Counted from the stretch's first letter, positions 19,925 to 30,023 are shown. The stretch is 30,503 nucleotides of DNA from Polytrichum commune (GCA_950295325.1 CATNTY010000049.1:1-30503); one strand, 5' to 3'. The notes: generated from the sequence alone by a model not told the origin. Made by a program: numbers and translations.

Positions 19925-20990
19925 CCGCATTACGTCATCTACCTTTTAGTGATAGTATGCAAATGGCACAAACACTGCTCTCATCTTCATGATTGGATAG
20001 TCATGACTCATGAACAAATCTTATGCTCAAATTTACTTAAAATCCTACTTATGAAGCCAAAATGATTGGACGTTAAGAGATAGACATCTTTTATTAGATC
20101 GAGGGCAATAAACCTAATGGCATCCTAGTCATAACTTTATTCAAGGTTGCGCTTGAGTTCCCTTCCCATTAATATAGGTAAGGCTTCTACTAATTACACA
20201 TCATAGCAAGGTAAATTAAAACCAATACTAGTAATTACTATATTCCATATGGATCTAGGCCACATGATAATGGCCAAGGTCATGGAGGATGTTACCTCAC
20301 CACGATCAGCTCGAGTCATCCCACTACACTTACATGACTATTCCCCCACTACCCACATGCCAAAATCTTATATAATTTCATGTGAACAAGACAAGACAAA
20401 CGACCAAGCTCCAAATGTCGGGTTCAACGTCTGAATGTGGAAATTAGACGGATCTACATAGAATCATGCCGACGAAAACTGGAAGACTAACCCCACAACT
20501 ACATCACTTAATTCCAAGACAAAATAATGTTACGTGACGTCGAAAAATGGAAACACTCTACTATTCTATAGAACAACAATGTTTCCGATCATTGTTTGTC
20601 ATTGATTTCATTTGTGGAACGTCATACAATGTAACGTAGAGGTGTGTATATATATATATATGATACTCACATCATTGGTGTTACGACTTTGGGACATGCT
20701 AGGCTGTGCTGACTGCCACATAGTGATCATGAGGTTGTGAGAAGGATAAAATTGTGGTGTCTGCCCAGGCACTTGGCTTATGATTGGTTTTTGGCCTTTC
20801 CTTTTGACCCAGATTTATACGTCTTGTATCATGTATGTGTGTTTATTTCCTAGTCAATCATAAACCGTAAAGTGCTCCATGCTTGCTTTTGGTTTTTAAA
20901 TGAATAGATATATTGCCATACAAGCGTCTTCCATGGCTTGAAACCTGCCCCAGTTTCTGTGTGTAACAATGAACATGGAGACCTGACCGC
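19925..20990. other. Intergenic DNA with a short TA tract
   Basis: A (TA)n run is at about 20649-20661. No other repeat, domain or hairpin noticed. Confidence 0.5.
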
Positions 20991-20993
20991 TAA

Positions 20994-22026
20994 GGGCCAC
21001 TTCACACATGAGGCAAGAGCCGTGACCATGAGATTCTGAGAGCCCAAAAGAAAGTGAGTGTCCAAAGGCCGTTTCAACATACCTCCAAAATCATGTAGTG
21101 TGGTCACGGACCCTCAAGTGTAGTGTGAAGTCATACGTGACCGGGGCCTCAACCAAATGCTATTTCAAGGAATGTCTAGTCTTGTGGGCCCTCACACATG
21201 ATAAAATAGAATAAACCAACGGTTGTGAGCATTCTGAGTGCCATGGTCTCTTGGTTTTGTGTTAGGCCACTTCACACATGAGCCAAGAGCCGTGACCATG
21301 AGATTTTGAGAGCCCAAAAGAAAGTGAGTGTCCAAAGACTGTTTCAACATACCTCCAAAATCATGTAGTGTGGTCACGGACCCTCAAGTGTAGTGTGGAG
21401 TCATACGTGACCAGGGCTTCAACCAAATGCTATTTCAAGGAATGTCTATTCTTGCGGGCCCTCACACATGATAAAATAGAATAAACCAATAATTGTGAGC
21501 ATTTTGAGTGCCATGGTCTCCCAATTTTGTGTTAGGCCACTTCACACATGAGCCAAGAGCCGTGACCATGAGATTTTGAGAGCCCAAAAGAAAGTGAGTG
21601 TCCAAAGGCCGTTTCAACATACCTCCAAAATCATGTAGTGTGGTCACGGACCCTCAAGTGTAGTGTGAAGTCATATGTGACCGGGGCCTCAACCAAATGC
21701 TATTTCAAGGAATGCCTATTCATGCGGGCCCTCACACATGATAAAATAGAATAAACCAACGGTTGTGAGCGTTCTGAGTGCCATGGTCTCTTGGTTTTGT
21801 GTTAGGCCTACCTCCAAGAGGTGGTTTTCGAAAATAGTCCAAGTGACCATGAAACATGATCCATTTGATGCCGTGTAGGAATCCATGTAGACTTTACATC
21901 CATCTTACTCCGTTGGTCCCTCAAGCGAATTGTGAAGCGAACTTGGACCGGCTCCGCCTTTTCCACCAATGAGAGTGCTTGAAGTGTAATGGTCATGGGC
22001 TCTCAGTCTCGTGTGTGAAGTGGCCC
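20994..22026 (+). mobile_element. MITE family A, copy A2, internally amplified (1033 bp)
   Basis: Left end GGGCCACTTCACACATGAG and right end CTCGTGTGTGAAGTGGCCC form TIRs. TAA flanks both sides (20991-20993, 22027-22029). Compared with the single-module A1, the 5' 270 bp is present three times. Subtracting two units gives 493 bp, close to A1 at 509 bp. GCTCCGCC at 21951-21958 is the uninterrupted version of the H3 insertion site. Minus-strand frames of 61-85 codons repeat every 270 bp because the period is a multiple of three; they are not genes. Confidence 0.92.
20995..21808 (+). repeat. Three 270-bp tandem units, each with a copy of the MITE left end
   Basis: Unit starts are at 20995, 21265 and 21535, and the exit is at 21805, exactly 270 bp apart. 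Each unit starts GGCCACTTCACACATGAG, so two extra near-complete left TIRs lie inside the element. The exit reads TTAGGCCTACCTCC, whereas internal junctions read TTAGGCCACTTCAC. The shared GGCC marks the duplication breakpoint. Units differ by few bases, so the expansion is recent. Confidence 0.95.
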
Positions 22027-22029
22027 TAA

Positions 22030-22746
22030 GTTAGTCACAGATGAACTGGTTGAGGCTCAAGAACTTAGGGAAAATTACCCATAAATTTAGAGGAATCTGT
22101 GGAATATGCCTCAAATCAACACAGGAAAATCCAAGTGTACCTGCCCAATTTCTATGCGGAATTCACAGTTGAACTATTATCTTAGCTTATACTTGTTCAT
22201 TTGGAATGTGAAAACCCAACAATTAATCTCCCATATGTTCTTACCAGGTGGAACTAATGAACATGCTTATGGCACTTTAATTAGTTCACGAAGATGTGTG
22301 GGATTCAGTGCCTCGTTGCAAATGATAAATAATGTCATTAGGATTCGATTGCACAAGCAATGTCATCATAGACACTATATTAGTCAATTGGTCCCATTTA
22401 AGGACTCAAAGCTAGCTGCTCTAGTTCAGGATCATGGATACAATACATATAAAGTGTCAAAAATACTAGAACAAATTCCTTTCTAGACTTAATGAGCCTC
22501 TATCTCACAAAGGTAAATGCATTCCATTACTCTAAGAGAATTAACCATTTTTCACACCATCTTGCTGTGTTTTTAGTCTCATAAGCTTTTCGTCAATTTC
22601 CCGGATTTTGAAATCAATTCCATTTCAATTACAACCCTAAACGGAAGTTTGGAAATTCATCTAGATATTTATAGCAACATCCTTTATAAGAAAAAGTAAG
22701 AGAGGATGGACCGTTGGTGTTGTCTTCCAAGTGAAGGCCACCTGAA
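22030..22746. other. Intergenic DNA with an unassigned 126-codon frame
   Basis: The plus-strand frame 22106-22486 is one of the longer ones here and is not explained by a repeat. Its translation has no domain I recognise, so I leave it uncalled. A decayed LTR retrotransposon segment is possible. Confidence 0.35.
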
Positions 22747-22991
22747 GGGAGAGAAGGAACTATCATACATGAGCATACCTCTCATTCATCCCAACAAAAT
22801 AGCCATGGAATAGTATGCATCCCAAGGTTTGCTATTTTTAAAGTTGCTTTGACACCAAAATTCATTTTAAAGATCCCGAATTAGTCTAGTTGAGGTCATT
22901 TGAGATGATTCAACAACAAACCTACAGAGGGTCAAGTGTTTGTGTTGGATGGATGACATGTATGCTCGTATACAATAACTCCCTCTCTCCC
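22747..22991. mobile_element. MITE family E, copy E2
   Basis: About 245 bp. The left end GGGAGAGAAGGAACTATC continues ATGAGCATACCTCTCATTC and ATCCCAACAAAAT. The right end TGTTGGATGGATGACATG continues TATGCTCGTATACAATAAC and ends CCCTCTCTCCC. TIRs are about 50 bp and imperfect. Flanks ACCTGAAG and ACCGAAG are similar but not identical, so no target duplication is claimed. Confidence 0.75.
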
Positions 22992-23132
22992 ACCGAAGGG
23001 GGCTTGGGGTTCTTGGCGTATATGTAAGCTCATCTATCGTGGATGAAGGGAATTTAGTAAAATCAAGTCCCCTACAATGTTGAGGGCTGATTTATTCTAA
23101 TTGGAGTCTCCTGGATTAATTCGGCACCACTA

Positions 23133-23474
23133 TAAATCACATTTGTGTTCGGTTGGGCCCCGCCCCTCCCACGCCTCCTTCACTACCTAGCCTAGTCTTC
23201 TCGCCTGCACCAACGTGGGAACTCTTCCCCGTTGGGAACCAATGTGACAAAACCTAGTCACTTAAGCCATTAAGCTCCTCTAGCATGTGATTAACTCCAT
23301 CAATTAAATTGGGAATAATGAAAGTGATGTCAACTTGAATATTTGCAATTTTGATCGGGTATTGTCACATTGGTTCCCAACAAGGAAGAGTTCCCACGCA
23401 AGTGCAAGTAGGAAGACCAGGTAGTGAAGGAGGCGTAGGAGGGGTGGGGCCCTTCTAGACACATATGTGATTTA
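23133..23474. mobile_element. Foldback element, arms about 115 bp
   Basis: Arm 23133-23250 is complementary to 23362-23474 across a spacer of about 111 bp. Shared blocks include TAAATCACAT at the outer edge, GGGCCCC, CGCCTCCTTCACTACCT, GTGGGAACTCTTCC and TTGGGAACCAATGTGACAA at the inner edge. Arms have diverged with small indels. I could not find a clear target duplication, so the transposon class is open. Confidence 0.8.
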
Positions 23475-23614
23475 GCCCAAGACATTAATACGGGATCTTT
23501 GACATCATTTCCGAAATTACATCATCTAAAACAATTGTTTACAAACTATAAAATAATTTACTACATTTTCACCTTGCTAATGGATGAGTTTATATAGACA
23601 CCACATATCCCTAA

Positions 23615-23727
23615 CCCCTCAAGGGGGCTGGGGCGAAGCAACCCATACATTGGTTCCTTGAAGGCAAGGGTTTAGGCATCCAACAAGAAATGAGTGTATG
23701 GGTTGCTTCGCCCAAATCCCTCAAGGG
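23615..23727. repeat. Short foldback around GGGCGAAGCAACCCATACA
   Basis: GGGCGAAGCAACCCATACA (23631-23649) is perfectly inverted at 23695-23713. Weaker pairing of CCCTCAAGGG-type blocks extends outward. Spacer about 45 bp. It lies 140 bp downstream of the larger foldback but shares no sequence with it. Confidence 0.85.
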
Positions 23728-24265
23728 TGTGCAATGCTAGTGAGGCCCAAAATGTGGTGTAAATGTCAAAATAATACTTTATAAATATTGACCTTCTAGT
23801 ACCAACCATTTCCACACACTATGAGTACGGACTTGCATGTCCACTTCTCAAGAGGACAAAAGCAAAAAGACTTAAAAGAATTCCAACTATTGATCCCCGT
23901 GTCTCTTTACCCCCAAGGCAAGGCAATGAGGATGCCATGCCATTGTAACGGCAAGAGAAGCGGGTTGAAAGCCACCCATATATATATATATCCCAAAAGT
24001 AAATGACACCTGGCCACAGTTCCCATCAGTGGTTCCCACGTTCCCCAAAACGGTTCCTCATTGCGTCACTACCTTATTACATAGCCTCTACAAGTATTTT
24101 GAGTATTTTGTTTTCTTAGCTTGTGGCTTGTGTGGGTTTTCTCACAAGAAAATTACCGGTCATGTAATCTTGTCTCTAAACACACTAAAAGATGGTCAAA
24201 ACCGTAAATGAACATGGTTTAGAAATACATCTAAAACAATCAAGCTCTCTAAACATACCATTTAT
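23728..24265. other. Intergenic DNA, short TA tract
   Basis: A short TA run at about 23979-23991. Small open frames of about 60 codons without recognisable content. Confidence 0.45.
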
Positions 24266-24575
24266 GGTATTTAGTGTCACATGCATAATATTATCACTTG
24301 CCATGTTACAAGGCATGTTACACTCATGGTCAACAATTCAATTATTAATGTGACCTCGTGACACTTGACATTAGTGTGCTTATTGATATATTGGCATTCG
24401 TATGCTCCATAATTTATGAGGTCTATGCCTAGATTATACAATGGTCATCTAGTTGATCATAAGTGTGAACACATGACACTTGGCATTAGTAGGCTCAATA
24501 ATATCTTCCTTTCCCATACAAAATATAAAACTGTCATATCAAGCACTCCAACGTGTTACACTAAATATCATATTG
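24266..24575. repeat. Possible decayed TIR element with internal repeats
   Basis: TATTTAGTGTCACATG at the left and GTTACACTAAATATCATA at the right are roughly inverted. Inside, GACACTTGACATTAGTGTGC (about 24360) recurs as GACACTTGGCATTAGTAGGC about 116 bp later. GTGTCAC motifs recall repeat family D. Borders are uncertain. Confidence 0.35.
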
Positions 24576-24803
24576 TAAATAGTCATGTGCTTTACAAAAA
24601 TTACTTATGTTGACAATCAACAAATGTGACACTACTAGACATCTAGTTTAACATGTTTGCCAATAGTGTACATGACTTTGAATACCACAAATGTAGTGGG
24701 ACTCCTTGGTACATAAACCTCTTACATTCACACCCACTAATAATATGCATATAATTTCAATCAATCATCGATCTTGACAATGCTATGGGTACATGAACAC
24801 ATA

Positions 24804-25127
24804 TTTGGTATAACATTTTGGTGTGTTTTTGTAAAGGTAATAGAAATGCATTTGAAGCACAACCAAATTTTGCCTTCATATGACTGTCCAATAAACCCTT
24901 TGGCCTCTATGGACACAACCATGTGTCCATTGTGCTATGGCATATGATGAGTGTTTGGTAGCAAATTTGGTATAACATATTGGCGTGTTTTTGGAAGGTT
25001 AAAAAACAAAAATAGAATTGCATATGGAATCATTGCCAATTTATGACTTCATATGATTCTTCAATAACTTGTTTGGCCTCGACGGACACACCATGTGTTG
25101 GTTGTGATATGGGAAGTTCATTGTTGT
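24804..25127. repeat. Diverged 162-bp tandem duplication
   Basis: TTTGGTATAACATTTTGGTG at 24804 recurs as TTTGGTATAACATATTGGCG at 24966. TTGGCCTCTATGGACACA and CATGTGTCC-type blocks recur with the same offset. The second unit has small indels. Confidence 0.85.
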
Positions 25128-25533
25128 GCAACAAACGCAAGCTCTTTGCCTTTGCAAAACCAAGGCAACAATAATTTTGGAGTGACAAGGAAGGCCGACA
25201 ACCCCTCCCCCTCGGGCAACCACCGGTGGGATCCTTGAAGAACGGAGTCGTAGTTTTTGCCCTTTATTCTCCCCCACTCGGATGATTGAGGCTTTGATGA
25301 TTGTGGGAGTCATTGGAATAAAGGTTTACCCCACAAGCCTCAAGCCCCGAAAGTAGAGAGGGTGAGAGCAAGGTGGCTCACATAAGAAACGCCACGTGGG
25401 CCTCACATACGTTTGGTCCTTTTGGCTTTTTTCATGAGCGGGTGCCACGTGGCGTTTTGAGTGGAATAATAACCATCACAACCACAAGTTCAATTCATTC
25501 GGGTCGGGTCGGGTCAGGCAACTCCACTACTGG
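25128..25533. other. GC-richer intergenic DNA with a G-box inverted repeat and (GGGTC)3
   Basis: AAACGCCACGTGG (25387-25399) is perfectly inverted at 25445-25457 across 45 bp; each arm contains the G-box core CACGTG. GGGTCGGGTCGGGTC lies at about 25500-25514. No coding sequence accompanies them, so a promoter role is not supported. A 90-codon minus-strand frame at 25041-25313 is uncalled. Confidence 0.5.
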
Positions 25534-25565
25534 GGGCCGGTTCACATGGGGTCCTAAGTTCTAAG

Positions 25566-26122
25566 CCCGGGTACGCAACTCCCATATTATACGCAGGGGG
25601 CATCGTACTTAAAACGGCTTAGAGGACGGCTTTTGTAAAAATTATATCAAATTATATCAAATTAAAATGATCAAAAAGTTGGGTGAAGACCAAATTAAAT
25701 AAAATGAGATGAAAAAAAAGTTGGGTAAAGACCAAATTAAATAAAATGAGATGAAAAAAAAGTTGGGTGAAGACCAAATTAAATAAATGAGATGAAAAAA
25801 AAGTTGGGTTGCATATTTATTAAGCCTCCCATTAAAATTATAATTCATTCACAATGTTAAATTTTTATTAAAAAGTCCAAAAAGTTGGGTAGTTTGACCT
25901 ATGGTACATGTATTAAAAAAAATCATATAATTAGGTTTTTAATGCAATTATATGCTTCAAAATATATTCATTTCCTATATATAATTACATTTTTGGATTC
26001 CTTGTTAGAAGGGCTACAAGGGTTTCCTACATTAAAACAAATTGTATCACTCAATATTGGACTAAAACGCATTATAAGTGATTATAATCAGGACCATATA
26101 ATACGGGAGTTGCGTACCCGGG
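25566..26122. mobile_element. hAT-like non-autonomous element H1
   Basis: A 557-bp insertion with TIRs CCCGGGTACGCAACTCCC and the complement GGGAGTTGCGTACCCGGG; pairing continues through a TATTAT block. GTTCTAAG flanks both sides exactly (25558-25565 and 26123-26130), an 8-bp target duplication typical of hAT. The insertion lies in the left TIR of a family B element. The interior is very AT-rich with a 42-bp tandem array. The 63- and 94-codon frames inside have no transposase features. Confidence 0.88.
25673..25812. repeat. 42-bp tandem array inside H1
   Basis: GTTGGGT recurs at 25678, 25720, 25762 and 25803. Between them lie near-identical GAAGACCAAATTAAATAAA and ATGAGATGAAAAAAAA blocks. 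The last full unit is one base shorter. Confidence 0.95.
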
Positions 26123-26710
26123 GTTCTAAGTCTCAAGTCCCACTCGTGTTAGTAAGTCTCGACTTTTGAGTCTCGAGGAACCATTAAATTATGGTTAGCT
26201 ATCATTAAAGTTGGATTCTGATTCTTCGATGTAAACATATTCACGGGACTTGCGTTGAGAGTTTGGGTCCAATTTTTGACTCTACCCAACTCTCAACACA
26301 AGTCCCAAGTCTGACCACTAAATGTATTACCATGCAGGTATCCATGTCATACTTGGGACTTAGGACTTGGGACCTCGTGTGAAATGGTAAGTCCCAATTT
26401 CCATGGTCTCAACAGATAAGCTTGCATGGATTGACCTCAAGCGACTTGGGACTTAGGACCCCATGTGAACCGGCCCTTGAAAGCTTTGCCATCATTCTTT
26501 CAAGAATGGGTGGGTATATAATACCTTCCCATCTTGACTTGGGTCCTCCTCGAGCATCTCCATACATACAAACATGGGGAATAATAGAAGTAGAAACCCG
26601 TGGCCGGGGACATCACGTTCAAATTCTTGTGGAAGTTGACTTTTAGTTTTACTTTAGTTTTTTCGGGTTCATAGTGGACGGCTATTGTACATATATCATG
26701 GTGTGAAGGT

Positions 26711-26945
26711 GAGAGGGAGTTGTCATACAAGTGTACTCATCTAATCCATGTGTCAAAGCTTGTCACCTTGTGGGTTTGTGGTTAATTGGTTTCAAATAAT
26801 TCTTGGTAAACTTATGTGAGATCTTTGAAACGGGTTTCGATGTCAATTTAATTACTTAGAAGAAGTAAATTTTAACCTAGATCTTATTTCATGGTATTTT
26901 TGTTGGATGAATGAGACACACGCTCATATGCAATAATTCTCTCTT
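26711..26945. mobile_element. MITE family E, copy E4
   Basis: The left end GAGAGGGAGTTGTCATACAA continues GTGTACTCATC. The right end TGTTGGATGAATGAGACAC continues GCTCATATGCAATAATTC and CTCTC. Length 235 bp fits the family. It is separated from E5 by about 41 bp. Confidence 0.7.
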
Positions 26946-26986
26946 ACCTCATCAAGCTCCAACCTCGGTGGAGGGCCTTCACAATT

Positions 26987-27228
26987 GGGTGAGAAAAAAT
27001 CATTGCATATGAGTCCACCTCTCATTCGTCTAAAAAAGTATCACAAATTATTGTGGGGAAGTTACTTATTTCAAATAAATTGACATCGTAATCAATTTCA
27101 AAGATCTTGAATAAGTTTGGTGAGACTTAATTGGGACGAATTAAACCCAAACCTATAGGGACAAGTTTTTGACACAAGTGGACGAGAGCCTAGATGCACA
27201 CTTGTATGCAACAATTTCCTCATGCCAG
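26987..27228. mobile_element. MITE family E, copy E5
   Basis: The left end GGGTGAGAAAAAATCATTGC continues ATATGAGTCCACCTCTCATTC. The right end, near 27170-27228, reads AGTGGACGAGAGCC, CTTGTATGCAACAATTTCC. Its TIRs are more diverged than in E2 or E4, so it may be older. Confidence 0.62.
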
Positions 27229-28835
27229 TTTGGCATTCATGGTGCCTATGTAAACTCCTAAAGGGTGCTTAATTTCTTTAGAAACCAAGAACCACATGCA
27301 TCCACACCTTATTCTTTAAAAACCCCCCTATATGCAATTTTGTTTTTCTTTGTTTTTTTTTCTTTGTGGGTCACATCAAGAAATACACATACACAAGTAA
27401 TTTCAGTGTTAAAAGTACAAGTGAAAACATGTATATATAAAAGAAAATTAACTTTAAGATATATAGTCATTTGCATAAGTATACAAATATACTTTTAAGT
27501 AAAAGTCAACCCCTATCATATGTAAAATGAAAAACCCTAGCATTCATCATAAGTCGTTGAAGTCTTTTTCATCCCCCGGATGGAACTCATAAGCATTTAA
27601 GTTTATAATATATGTCATAAAAGCTAATGCAATTATTGTTTAAAAATATTAGTAAGATCATATGAAGTTTTTCATCAAATGATTAGTAAGATCGTAAGTC
27701 CATTAATTGGCCTTTATGATACCAACATAAGTCAATGTCGATGTTTGATGGATGGTCCATCAAGTCAATTGGCTCCCTATACTCCGCCCAATGATTACCA
27801 AATTTTCCATGCATCTTATAAACCCTCCCAACAAACCAAACCTTGATTGGAGTTTTCTTTTTTCTTTTTTCTTTTTCCGCCACCACAATTTTGATAATTA
27901 TAGTGTCAATTTGTTCTTGTCTTGACTTTCCTTGCATGCATCTTGTAGTTCTAATAGCAATCAAAACTCAAATTATCTTGAACCCCCAAAAAAAGGCAAA
28001 AAAAATACTTGGCCCATTTTATTACACTTGTTCATTAACCTCTACCATGCATGCTTTAAATAATGGCCACAACTTAATTCGGAGACAAGGCAAGCATTAT
28101 GCTCTCTATTCAAAACCCAAAAATTCAATTGATGGAAGAATTTATCTATAAGCATTTGTTGTTGCTTCCACACTCCAATACACAAAACCGTTGATGTAGC
28201 GAGCACCCAAAAGGAGGTAGGGGCAATGTGGTACACACAAAACGAATGAGGAAATACGGAGTTTTGAGCACATTTGCAATTTCAACGAACTTTTCTTTTG
28301 GCCTTTGCGACAAAACCTAACTTATAAGTCACCTAATGCCTATAATCACTACCTGCGTCAACCACCCGCATCAACCATCCAAATAACCTTTCGACCAACC
28401 TCTACAAAGAAACAAGGCTTGTTCCTCTTGCAACCTTCAGCGAGAAGTGACATTGTTTTGAACTCAATGACCCCCTCCGAAACCCTAATATTGCTTCTTC
28501 CATACATGCATGGATGAGATAAAAATAATAATACATTTATTCGTCCTAGTTTCATCCAATATTAAACACTTATCCCATAAAGTCTAGTGACACTACCATA
28601 CATGTACAAATGTTGTATATTTTCTAGAGGTCCTTCATACATGTACATAACGACGAGATACAATTTATGTAGCATATGTATTCGTAGTACAACAAAGTTC
28701 AAATATGTGCACTTATGTATACTCATATGTGTTATAAAAGGTGCACCTTGCACGTGTAAATTCATCCAATCATGGATCTCTAATGTCATTAATGGGGTCC
28801 ATTAAGGTAGCCTTATTCATTTACTTTTCTTATTG
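27229..28835. other. Long intergenic stretch, nothing recognised apart from a pyrimidine tract
   Basis: A pyrimidine-only tract is at about 27853-27879. Overlapping short frames on both strands (up to 102 codons) have no recognisable domain. No repeat shared with the rest of the window was found. Confidence 0.45.
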
Positions 28836-28930
28836 TGACACCTATATTTGAGTTGGTATGAGGCTTGGTGTGCCTCCAAAAATTGATATAAAAAGACACA
28901 TGATTAAAAGAGATTGGACTACATGCTCAT
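28836..28930 (-). repeat. Dispersed repeat family C, copy 7
   Basis: On the plus strand reads TGACACCTATATTTGAGTTG, GAGGCTTGGTGTGCC, AAAAAGACACATGATT, GAGATTGGACTACATGCTCA: the reverse complement of copies 1, 2, 5 and 6. Confidence 0.6.
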
Positions 28931-29145
28931 GATATAATAAACAAATCTAAGCTTATTTGTTAACATAATTATTTTTTGACATCATCATGTTTCAATGTCC
29001 CGATACATGATTTTTCACATAAGAGTGAGCTTACTAAACAACACAATTTGGATGGGATATGCAAAGCACCGATTAAGCCAACTGCATTTATAAACATTGC
29101 ATGAAGAAATCAAGAAGAATTATGTGAACTACTTGAGGTTGAGGC

Positions 29146-30023
29146 GTGACCATGAAATTGTCAGAGGCCAAAAGAAAGTTTCCAAAAGCCTTCCCAAGGC
29201 ACCTCCAAAATCATGTAGTGTGGTCACGGATCTTCAAGTGTAGTGTGAAGTCATATGTGACTGGGTCCTCAACAAAATGCTATTTCAATGAATGTCTATT
29301 CATGTAGGCCCTCACACATGATAAAATATAATAAATCAATGGTTGGAGTGCAATGGTCTCATGGTATTGTGTTAGGCCTACCTCCAAGAGGTGATTTTTG
29401 AAAATAATCCAAGTGATCATAAATCATGATCCATTCGATGCCATGTAGGAATCCATGTAGACTTTACATCCATCTTGTATTTGCATACTCCGTTGGTCCC
29501 CCAAGCATAGTGTGAAGCGAACTTAGACCGGCTCCACCCACGGGGGGATCACACCCCTTTACATTTCATAATCACGTGTGATAAAAGTTTGCTACCCTAT
29601 ATTACATGCCATAGATAATTTTTAAAATTATGATATTTTTTCTACATACACATAACCATTGATAATATCTTTTGTATATTTTTTTGAAATTTTTAGTCAT
29701 CTTCATTTTTTGTAGTAATTTTTTTAGTTCAATGTTGCGTCATTCTAGTTAGAAACGGTATGTTTTATTAAAAAAAACAAATCCTCAAATTTGGTTACCA
29801 ATTTTTACTATGTAATAGATACTATGTATATCTACTCATGAAAAAAATTATAAACTTTTGAACCATTTTGGTGATGCTTTATGTAAAAAGTAGATTTTGT
29901 TTTATCGCACGTGGTGTTCAACTTGACAATGAAGTGCACCCCCTGTGGCTCCACCTTTTCCACCAATGAGAGTGCTTGAAGTGTAATGGTCACGGGCTCT
30001 CAGTCTCGTGTGTGAAGTGGGCC
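29146..30023 (+). mobile_element. MITE family A, copy A4, left end lost and split by H3
   Basis: Aligns with A1 from the GTGACCATGAAATTGT region onward, then through CCTCCAAAATCATGTAGTG to the right TIR CTCGTGTGTGAAGTGG at 30005-30020. The first 20 or so bases (left TIR) are missing, so the copy cannot be mobilised in the normal way. A 409-bp element plus its duplication interrupts it near the right end. Single 5' module, as in A1. Confidence 0.88.
29539..29947. mobile_element. hAT-like non-autonomous element H3
   Basis: A 409-bp insertion. The left end starts CACGGGGGGATCACACC; the inverted right end starts CACAGGGGGTGCACTTC. A further inverted block, CACGTGTGATAAAA and CACGTGCGATAAAA, lies about 36-50 bases in. 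GCTCCACC is duplicated exactly at 29531-29538 and 29948-29955. Copies A1 and A2 have the same spot uninterrupted as GCTCCGCC, a natural empty-site control. The 8-bp duplication points to hAT. The interior is very AT-rich with no transposase frame. Confidence 0.92.

Larger units (their letters stand above)
25534..26476 (-). mobile_element. TIR element family B, full-length copy interrupted by H1
   Basis: Outer TIRs are GGGCCGGTTCACATGGGGTC (25534 onward) and its complement ending at 26476. After removing the nested element and one target duplication the host is about 378 bp. The interior has a hairpin at about 26254-26297 (GTTGAGAGT/ACTCTCAAC), and repeats of GGGACTTAGGACTTGGGAC also found in the TIRs. 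Flanks TGG and TTG do not give a clear 3-bp duplication. PIF/Harbinger is suggested by the GGGCC end and by TAA next to the 3476 copy. No coding capacity. Confidence 0.75.

Noticed and set aside
20850-21647. Three similar minus-strand peptides starting MTTLHDFGGMLK
   Set aside because: They recur because the 270-bp tandem unit of the MITE is a multiple of three. The same region in A1 and A4 is not kept open.
22106-22486. 126-codon plus-strand frame
   Set aside because: Unexplained by repeats but without a domain or neighbouring exon signals. Left uncalled.
23133-23474. Target duplication for the foldback
   Set aside because: Candidate flanks such as TTAAT near both sides are not adjacent to the ends and are expected by chance in AT-rich DNA.
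25657-25848. Peptide with repeated SPNFFFISFYLIW
   Set aside because: A translation of the 42-bp tandem array inside H1; the last unit is 41 bp and breaks the period.
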